28,997 bases of DNA from an uncultured Clostridia bacterium (GTDB lineage: Bacteria > Bacillota > Clostridia > TANB77 > CAG-508), in assembly GCA_934167165.1 (NCBI GenBank), contig CAKPKG010000015.1, positions 1-28,997 on the forward strand, read 5' to 3'. This document shows, one piece after another, positions 23,827 through 28,997 of this stretch (positions are counted from its first letter, which is position 1; each line of letters starts with the position of its first letter). The notes under the pieces are model-generated. The model had not been told where the DNA came from and did not search any database. It was given only the letters and a program-made list of their open reading frames with translations. Position numbers and translations under genes: made by a program.

Positions 23827-25500
23827 TCATCTGTTATTCTGCGTTTTTCCCCGTTCTGGAATTAATTCTAAATTCCCATTTTCATCTACTGAATAAAATC
23901 CCCCATAATAACAATTTGTTCTATCACTTTCGTTCCAGTCCTTATAATCCAATCTTATAATATCTCCAATAATTGTAACTCCGCAATAGCTACATTCTCC
24001 TTTAGATTCTGTTTTATATTGTTTAAATTTTTCTGGTATTTGTTCAGCTATTTTTTTTGCTTTATCTTCTGAAAAGTGCTCACTTAAAAGCTCAATATCC
24101 CATTCATAATCTATTTTTTCATGCCTTTCAGGATCAAAGTATAAATCTTCTTGTTCTAATTTTTTGCCTTCTTTGTCAAATATTACTGTATTAATTGGAT
24201 TATCTCCTCTTGGTAATGCATAATATTCTCCTAATTTATAATAATTAGATTCATTAAGTTTTTGATCTATTTGTTCAACTGAATCTATATTTGAAATTTG
24301 TGATAATAATAATGTTCTAACTAATCTTTTTTTAGGGAATACACCTTCAATAATTTTTCCATTTTCTACATACATTTGATATATCCTGTTAAATCTATCT
24401 ATTGTTAATCTTTCGCCTTTTTGCAAATTAATATATAATTCTAACTTTTCATCTACACTTAATTCTGGAAATCTTTCTGTGTCAAAAAGGACTTCATCAA
24501 TTGATTCATCTTGAAAATGTATTTTTTGTTCTTTTATTCTTTTAATCTTTTCTAATTTTTTAATATAATCAATTGAATCGTCTTGTAATAATTGTTCTAT
24601 TACATTTGTTGATATAAATCTTCTAATTTTAGATAAATCAACATCACGATCATCACACATTCTTTCTAGTTTTTTCATTATATCTATTTTCTTATCTAAG
24701 TCTTGTTCTAAATCAACAGCTTGTTTGAACATTGTGTATAATATATCAAATATCTGTGTCCCAGTTTGTTTTTGTATACTTTTACCGTTCTCATTTAATC
24801 CATAAACCATATCTGTATAATTTAAGTCAGTTAATTGATCTGATAATGATAAGACTCTTACAACATCATCATTTATTACATTTCCATGTTGCACACCATA
24901 TTTTTTGACAAGTTCTGTTTTGAATATATTTCTAGCTTGAACAAGTGTCTTAGTTTTATATGGTTCAATATCTGCAAAATATTTTTGTAATATTATATCT
25001 TCACCTATTATAACTGATAAAATTTTGCAGATACTTTTTTCTTTATTATATCCCTCATGGATTTCTCCTGTAATTTGTTCAGCTATAAAATCTGTAATTC
25101 CCTCATTTATACCTCTATTTTGATCAAAAAAGAAATCTCTTTCGTTATTTTCTTCAATACAATCAAAGTAATGAATGCCTACTTTATATGAAGTATAATC
25201 GCTATCATTGTTCATTAAGGGGACATATTCCGAACTTGACAATATATGTATTAATTCATGTACAATAACAGCATTTTCTTCCTTCCATTGCATTTTTGTT
25301 TTATCAAACTTCAAAGTACGCTCATGTATATTCCAAGATGCTTGAGTATTTCCTGGTTGTGTACTATATATCACCTTACCTATTAAAGCATTTAACTTAT
25401 TCCTAATCTGCTCTATTGTCATAAATTTACCTAGTATTTCATTATCACCAAGTTGTTCTATAAAATATTCAATTAGTTCTTCTTTTGTCATTTGTTTCAT
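23827..25500 (-). CDS. Gluzincin-like zinc metallopeptidase with C-terminal cysteine motif (557 aa)
   Basis: A zinc peptidase site is visible: VIVHELIHIL with H81-E82-H85, and NEGITDFIAE with Glu133 as the likely third ligand, the arrangement of gluzincins. No signal peptide or membrane segment is present, so it acts in the cytoplasm. Residues 150-450 are helical and charged (KKLERMCDDRDVDLSKIRRF). The C-terminus has a CSYCG motif (about 515) and RTNCYYGGFY, possibly a zinc knuckle. The start is ATG 25500 (AGAGGT nine bases upstream). It is the first gene of a five-gene coupled operon with an extended -10 promoter. I do not recognise the whole-length family. It may be a defence or stress protease, since peptidases with small partner proteins occur in such islands. 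Confidence 0.75.
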   Translation of the reverse strand: MKQMTKEELIEYFIEQLGDNEILGKFMTIEQIRNKLNALIGKVIYSTQPGNTQASWNIHERTLKFDKTKMQWKEENAVIVHELIHILSSSEYVPLMNNDSDYTSYKVGIHYFDCIEENNERDFFFDQNRGINEGITDFIAEQITGEIHEGYNKEKSICKILSVIIGEDIILQKYFADIEPYKTKTLVQARNIFKTELVKKYGVQHGNVINDDVVRVLSLSDQLTDLNYTDMVYGLNENGKSIQKQTGTQIFDILYTMFKQAVDLEQDLDKKIDIMKKLERMCDDRDVDLSKIRRFISTNVIEQLLQDDSIDYIKKLEKIKRIKEQKIHFQDESIDEVLFDTERFPELSVDEKLELYINLQKGERLTIDRFNRIYQMYVENGKIIEGVFPKKRLVRTLLLSQISNIDSVEQIDQKLNESNYYKLGEYYALPRGDNPINTVIFDKEGKKLEQEDLYFDPERHEKIDYEWDIELLSEHFSEDKAKKIAEQIPEKFKQYKTESKGECSYCGVTIIGDIIRLDYKDWNESDRTNCYYGGFYSVDENGNLELIPERGKTQNNR

Positions 25501-25532
25501 AAATTTTACCTCTTGCTAATTTATCTAAAAAT

Positions 25533-25563
25533 ATTATAACACATAATTCTTATATTTTATCAA
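25533..25563 (-). promoter_or_regulatory. Promoter of the inner-island operon
   Basis: On the minus strand TGTTATAAT gives a perfect extended -10 (TATAAT at 25533-25538). A TTGATA lies 19 bases upstream (25558-25563), a long spacer the TG element can compensate. The peptidase ATG is 33 bases after the -10. Confidence 0.6.
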
Positions 25564-25880
25564 TGTTAAAATATAATTTACTTAATTTTTTCAATTCCTT
25601 CTTAAACTTTTCAATTTGTTTATCTGTATATTTTGCTCTTAATTCTCTAGCCTCTTTTGACCACTTTTTGAATTTTGCTTCTATAAATCTTTTTATATTA
25701 TTATAATGCAATCATACATTCTTTTATATTCTCTCTTATATTCTTTTAATATTAAGCTTGATAACATTTTTTCTTGATGTTTTTTATTTGCTTCTATCTC
25801 ACTACAAGCATTTCCTGCATTTGAATATAAATTATCACAATATATTTTATCTGATAATTTTATACAATTAAAATATCTCT
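25550..25880 (-). pseudogene. Frameshifted remnant of an unknown charged protein
   Basis: No intact gene lies in 25501-25956. A minus-strand frame without a clear start codes CIKLSDKIYCDNLYSNAGNA, then CSEIEANKKHQEKMLSSLIL and KEYKREYKRMYDC. It stops, and another frame continues RFIEAKFKKWSKEARELRAK to a TAA at 25550-25552. One extra T near 25711 would join them as YDCIYNNIKRFIEA. The tail is lysine-rich and coiled-coil-like. I do not recognise the family; the 5' end seems lost next to the tRNA boundary. Confidence 0.5.
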
Positions 25881-25908
25881 ATTATGTCTCATTTTAGTTG
25901 TGGTTAAA
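25873..25908. repeat. Imperfect direct repeat, right copy
   Basis: This is the partner of 22278-22313 (29 of 36 positions equal, same orientation). It lies 49 bases from the tRNA 3' end, just inside the inner island. Confidence 0.5.
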
Positions 25909-25916
25909 GAATAAAA

Positions 25917-25950
25917 AATAAGCACTCTGTATTTCTACAAAATGCCTATT
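25917..25950 (-). terminator. Terminator after tRNA-fMet
   Basis: On the minus strand AATAGGCA pairs with TGCTTATT (one G-T pair), enclosing an inner TTGTA/TACAG stem with a GAAA loop, followed by TTTTATT. It begins seven bases after the tRNA CCA. Confidence 0.75.
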
Positions 25951-25956
25951 TTAATC

Positions 25957-26032
25957 TGGTTGCGGGGGATAGACTCGAACTATCGACCTTCGGGTTATGA
26001 GCCCGACGAGCTGCCAACTGCTCCACCCCGCG
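25957..26032 (-). tRNA. Initiator tRNA-fMet (CAT)
   Basis: The minus strand reads CGCGGGGTGGAGCAG at the 5' end and CCCCGCAACCA at the 3' end, with CCA encoded. The first acceptor pair is C1-A72, unpaired, and the anticodon stem has three G-C pairs around CTCATAA (GGG...CCC). Both are hallmarks of the bacterial initiator. The T-arm GATAG-TTCGAGT-CTATC and D-arm are intact. Its 3' half is repeated at 22144 and 12170, so it served as the integration site of the islands and was restored by each insertion. Confidence 0.96.
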
Positions 26033-26056
26033 ATATTCAATTTTTACTACTGTATT

Positions 26057-26085
26057 AGTATACTCTTCTTTTGTATATTTGTCAA
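26057..26085 (-). promoter_or_regulatory. Promoter of tRNA-fMet
   Basis: On the minus strand TTGACA (26080-26085), 17 bases, TATACT (26057-26062). This is a near-consensus promoter 25 bases before the tRNA 5' end, as expected for a stable RNA gene. Confidence 0.8.
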
Positions 26086-26154
26086 CACTTTCACTAAAAT
26101 ATGTTCCTTCTTTGTAAATTTTATGCAGATTTTCAAAAATTATTCATAAAAATT

Positions 26155-26178
26155 GCCAGCCTGAATTAACAGGCCAGC
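26155..26178 (-). terminator. Terminator after the GNAT-like gene
   Basis: On the minus strand GCTGGCCTG and CAGGCTGGC form a 9-bp stem with two G-T pairs and a 6-base loop, followed by AATTTTTATG. It lies eight bases after the gene stop. Confidence 0.75.
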
Positions 26179-26185
26179 ATTACAC

Positions 26186-26641
26186 TTATAAGAGTTTTTC
26201 CCATTCTTCAGAAAACTCATCTTCTTTATTTTTTACAAAGCCGTTTGTAAGCACAACTCTTCTGGTATCAGAATCAGCGTTGTTTATACAAATCTGAATT
26301 TTCTTAACATCAGTATTGTTTTTTCTTATAAACTCTACAAACAATCCCAATGCAGTTTCCGCTACATGACTATTTTTGTCATACCACGGTAAAACATAAT
26401 AGCTTGTTAAAAGAGCATCATCTACTAACAAAGCATCAAATGCTCCAAGCATCATGTCTGTTTCCTTATCTGCAATTACCAAAGCCGGTTCAATCTCCAT
26501 ATCTCTTTGGATATAGTCATTCAACATGGTTTTGCAATCGCACTTAAGGATTAAACAGAATGGAATCATTTTATGAGCAATACACCGTCCTAAATTTTGT
26601 CCGTCCATTTCCTTGAACTTCCTAAGAATGATGTTTGCCAT
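26186..26641 (-). CDS. GNAT-like acetyltransferase, divergent
   Basis: The product is 151 residues from ATG 26641, preceded by AAAGGAGG; the frame is open 20 codons further without a ribosome site. It has a GNAT-like layout. An N-terminal strand MANIILRKFKEMDG is followed by helices. The central strands are PALVIADKETDMMLGAFDAL and DALLTSYYVLPWYDKNSHVA. A helix ALGLFVEFIRKN and a final VVLTNGFVKNKEDEFSEEW resembling motif B follow. The usual Q/R-x-x-G-x-G/A acetyl-CoA loop is replaced by NSHVAET, so cofactor binding is uncertain. It lies between the tRNA and the lysozyme gene. Its GC content looks slightly higher than that of the island genes. Confidence 0.65.
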   Translation of the reverse strand: MANIILRKFKEMDGQNLGRCIAHKMIPFCLILKCDCKTMLNDYIQRDMEIEPALVIADKETDMMLGAFDALLVDDALLTSYYVLPWYDKNSHVAETALGLFVEFIRKNNTDVKKIQICINNADSDTRRVVLTNGFVKNKEDEFSEEWEKLL

Positions 26642-26704
26642 AAAAAGGCCTCCTTTAAAATAGTGTACATAAAGTATAACATACATTTTAGCCGAAAGCA
26701 AATT

Positions 26705-27760
26705 TTAGCTGTTTATTGTTGATATTCTTAATGTTTCTCCAACATAAATCAAATTTGGATTTGCTATGTCATTTAATTCTACAATACTTTCTATAGTTAC
26801 TCCATATTCTCTAGCTATTTGTGTTAAAGTATTTCCTCTTCTTACTATATACAATCTATGACTAGTATCATGTATTTTGTAATCACTTAGCATAGGAACT
26901 CTTAATTTTTGACCAACATAAATCAAATTTGGATTTGCTATGCCGTTTATTCTTGCTAAATATTGATATGAAGTATTATATTTAGTTGCAATACCACTTA
27001 ATGTTTCTCCCCTTGTAACTTTAATATATTTAAATTCCTGATTTTTATCTTTTACCGTATCCTTTGGAATTTCTGAAACTTCATTTAAAAATACTCCATT
27101 TGTAAAATAATCTCTATCTACATTTCCATTTATTCCGTTTATTCTACCTCTATCTGAATATTGAAAACCTACCCAAAAATTCCATTTGCCATTACTCTCT
27201 GGTTCTTCTACAAAATAATCTGCAACCCAAATAGGATAATCCTCTGCTAGTTCTTTACTAAATACTGTTCTTGCATTATATGCATCACTATAAATTACGC
27301 ATTCTTTACCACTTAATTTTTCTACCGTTTCTAAAAATACTCTTGAAATTTCGTTTATAGTACTAACATCTAAGCCATCAAATACTTCAAAATCCATTGC
27401 TAATCTACAATCTGGTTCTAAACCTTTTATATTGCTAACAAAAAATTCCGCCTCTTCTTTTGCTTCTGCCACATTTGTTGCTGTTAAAAAGTGATAAAAA
27501 CCAGTCCTTAATCCATTTGCTTTTGCCTTTTCGTAATTCTCTCTAAAATATGGATCAACATAACCTCTTCCTTCACTTGCTCTGATATACACTACTTCAA
27601 TCCCAGCTCTTGCAACTTCTCCAAAGTCTATATTCCCCTGCCATTCGCTTACATCTATTCCGTTATATAGCTTCTCTGAAGACTGTGAAAAAGCAAATAC
27701 TTGAGTGCTAATTGTTGCAATTATTGCTACAAGCAATATACTTAAAAAAATCTTTCTCAT
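26705..27760 (-). CDS. Secreted GH25 lysozyme with two LysM domains
   Basis: A muramidase that cuts the N-acetylmuramic acid-N-acetylglucosamine link of peptidoglycan. The 351-residue protein has a signal peptide (basic start, hydrophobic 4-20, cut probably near Ala23). Next is a GH25 barrel with GIDVSEWQG (Asp36), YIRASEGRGYVDP, TGFYHFL, and the catalytic AMDFEVFDG (Asp123, Glu125). Two LysM repeats follow (about 243-290 and 305-350), each ending NPNLIYVG-x-x-LR. The repeats share 30 identical bases, so they duplicated recently or exchange sequence. The start at ATG 27760 follows AGGAGGT. It is divergent from the MscS gene. It is probably a cell-wall remodelling enzyme rather than a phage endolysin, since it is secreted by a signal peptide. 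Confidence 0.93.
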   Translation of the reverse strand: MRKIFLSILLVAIIATISTQVFAFSQSSEKLYNGIDVSEWQGNIDFGEVARAGIEVVYIRASEGRGYVDPYFRENYEKAKANGLRTGFYHFLTATNVAEAKEEAEFFVSNIKGLEPDCRLAMDFEVFDGLDVSTINEISRVFLETVEKLSGKECVIYSDAYNARTVFSKELAEDYPIWVADYFVEEPESNGKWNFWVGFQYSDRGRINGINGNVDRDYFTNGVFLNEVSEIPKDTVKDKNQEFKYIKVTRGETLSGIATKYNTSYQYLARINGIANPNLIYVGQKLRVPMLSDYKIHDTSHRLYIVRRGNTLTQIAREYGVTIESIVELNDIANPNLIYVGETLRISTINS

Positions 27761-27795
27761 AAATACCTCCTCTTAAAATTTTATGACTAATATAT

Positions 27796-27824
27796 TTGTT
27801 TATTACTCTAAAATATGGTAATAT
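27796..27824 (+). promoter_or_regulatory. Candidate promoter of the MscS gene
   Basis: TTGTTT (27796-27801), 17 bases, TAATAT (27819-27824), with the ATG at 27842. Both boxes are imperfect. Confidence 0.4.
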
Positions 27825-27841
27825 AGTTATTGGTGATAAAT

Positions 27842-28906
27842 ATGAAATTTTTAAATGAGATATTAGACTTTTTTAAAAATCTTACTCTTGAAAATGCAAT
27901 AGATATTGGAATAGGACTAGCAATTATTGTAATTTTTAAAATAATAAGCTCGCCCATTGCATATATGATAGTAAAGATGTTTAAATTTAAAGTTAAAGAT
28001 AAAAATAAAATTAAAAATAATGGATTTTATAAACCATTAAAATCATTCTTTGTTGTTCTTGGAATATACATTGGATTTATGGTTTTAAAATTACCAGCAG
28101 ATATCTTTGCTGTTATAACCAAAATATTTAAAATATGTGTTATATTGCTTGCTACAAAAGGATTTTCTAATTTATTTGATTCAAATTCTGAATCATTTGC
28201 TAAATTACGTGAAAAGCTTAACTTTAATGGAAACGACACAACAATTAACTTTTTTAGCAAAGTAGCTAAAGCATTAATTTATATAATAGCTGGATTTATT
28301 TTAATTACTGAACTTGGTTATAACCTAGGTGGTTTAGCAACAGGTCTTGGAATTAGTAGTGTTGTAATTGCACTTGCTGCTCAAGATATTGCAAAAAGTT
28401 TTTTAGCAGGTATTTCTATAATATCTGATAGACCTTTTGAAATAGGTGATTACATTACTGTTGGTGATCTTTCTGGAACTGTAGAAGATATTACATTCAG
28501 GACAACAAGAATAAGAAATGCAGACAACCAAGTTATAGTTCTTCCAAACAGTGTTTTAACAGATAATAACATTATAAATTCATCTAAAAGAGAAAGCAGA
28601 AGATTTTTCACTGTACTTACACTTGAGTTGGATACTCCTTTAGAAAAAGTAACGCAATTAACAGAAAATATAAAATTAGCTCTAACAACACACCCACAAG
28701 TTATTAACGAAACTGTAAAAGTATTTTTTGAAACAATTTCTGCTGATGGAATTGATTTATCAATCGACTTAAAGACTAGTGCTCTAGAATATGTTGATTA
28801 TTTAAAATTCAAAGAAGAAATAAATTACACTTTATTAGATATGGTAAACCAAGCAAAAATATGTCTTGCATATCCATCACAATCAATTTATTTAAAGAAG
28901 GACTAA
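27842..28906 (+). CDS. Small-conductance mechanosensitive channel, MscS family
   Basis: MscS channels open under membrane tension and release solutes during osmotic downshock. The product is 354 residues from ATG 27842 (the frame also allows a TTG at 27830). Hydrophobic segments lie near residues 14-40, 60-95 and 125-145. The pore helix region reads GGLATGLGISSVVIALAAQD, the Gly/Ala-rich TM3. It is followed by the conserved beta-domain start SDRPFEIGDYITVGDLSG and TTRIRNADNQVIVLPNSVL. The length is near that of the short MscS class with a modest N-terminal extension. It is transcribed away from the lysozyme gene and ends three bases before the next gene, with which it may share a transcript. 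Confidence 0.93.
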   Translation: MKFLNEILDFFKNLTLENAIDIGIGLAIIVIFKIISSPIAYMIVKMFKFKVKDKNKIKNNGFYKPLKSFFVVLGIYIGFMVLKLPADIFAVITKIFKICVILLATKGFSNLFDSNSESFAKLREKLNFNGNDTTINFFSKVAKALIYIIAGFILITELGYNLGGLATGLGISSVVIALAAQDIAKSFLAGISIISDRPFEIGDYITVGDLSGTVEDITFRTTRIRNADNQVIVLPNSVLTDNNIINSSKRESRRFFTVLTLELDTPLEKVTQLTENIKLALTTHPQVINETVKVFFETISADGIDLSIDLKTSALEYVDYLKFKEEINYTLLDMVNQAKICLAYPSQSIYLKKD

Positions 28907-28909
28907 AAA

Positions 28910-28997
28910 ATGTTAAATAGTTGTACTCTATGCCCACATAATTGTAAAGTTAATAGATTAGAAGGAAAAAAAGGTAGATGTAAGTGTGATAATACAT
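28910..28997 (+). CDS. Start of a radical SAM activase-like protein (cut by the window)
   Basis: Only 29 codons are present, beginning MLNSCTLCPHNCKVNRLEG and then KKGRCKC. The C-x-x-C-P-x-x-C-x-V-N-R-x-x-G-x-x-G-x-C spacing is the N-terminal cysteine motif of the radical SAM family annotated as putative pyruvate formate-lyase activating enzyme (COG1313-like). The radical SAM CxxxCxxC itself would come later. The ATG lies three bases after the MscS stop. The rest is outside the window. Confidence 0.75.
   Translation, partial: MLNSCTLCPHNCKVNRLEGKKGRCKCDNT

Larger units (their letters stand above)
22144..26001. mobile_element. Putative inner island inserted at the tRNA-fMet 3' end
   Basis: The segment is bounded by the tRNA-fMet 3' fragment at 22144-22188 and the matching part of the intact tRNA at 25957-26001. 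Just inside each boundary is a 36-base imperfect direct repeat (22278-22313 and 25873-25908). The cargo is one coupled operon with a metallopeptidase. The better-preserved repeat compared with 12170 suggests this insertion is the younger of the two. No integrase is present. Confidence 0.6.

Noticed and set aside
12034..26032. Integrase, relaxase or replication gene for the islands
   Set aside because: Both strands were read for such genes and none was found; mobility is therefore inferred only from the repeats.

Overview
The window is strongly AT-rich, uses Shine-Dalgarno sites of the AGGAGG type with frequent TTG and GTG starts, and carries an initiator tRNA with encoded CCA. Together with the protein families seen (a Cst-type I-B CRISPR system, TnpV, GH25-LysM lysozyme) this points to a low-GC member of the Bacillota, probably a clostridial lineage. 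Nothing here fixes the species.

Region 1 (1-9623) is a subtype I-B CRISPR-Cas locus read on the minus strand: promoter, cas6, cas8b, cas7, cas5, cas3, cas4, cas1, cas2, leader, array. The array has 17 complete identical 30-bp repeats and runs off the left edge. Two spacers are each present twice. The cas6 and cas8b genes appear as one 857-codon frame, but the join looks like a one-base insertion in the glycine-rich end of Cas6. A strong Shine-Dalgarno site and a TTG start for Cas8b lie inside the fused frame. A second Shine-Dalgarno site and a GTG start near the 3' end would give a 109-residue Cas11-like small subunit.

Region 2 (9638-11980) holds a short minus-strand group: a DUF3006-like protein, a membrane-anchored DNA-entry-type nuclease (frameshifted), an HD-domain hydrolase (frameshifted), CutA and a GNAT acetyltransferase.

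Region 3 (12170-26032) appears to be two islands placed end to end behind the tRNA-fMet gene. Copies of the 3' part of that tRNA stand at 12170, 22144 and 25957, all in the same orientation. The outer island (12215-22143) holds a DUF6809-like/TnpV pair, a probable two- or three-gene ATPase defence unit, a HinfI-like restriction-modification operon with a third DUF5655 gene, and a 651-residue protein ending in a DUF3883 nuclease-like domain. The inner island (22189-25956) holds a tightly coupled operon with a 557-residue zinc metallopeptidase, three small unknown proteins and a GNAT protein. No integrase is visible in either.

Region 4 (26032-28997) looks like ordinary chromosome: a GNAT-like protein, a secreted GH25 lysozyme with two LysM repeats, an MscS channel, and the start of a radical SAM activase-like gene.

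Five genes show single-base indels in short homopolymers. This could be real decay or assembly error, and it affects how the cas6-cas8b fusion should be read.
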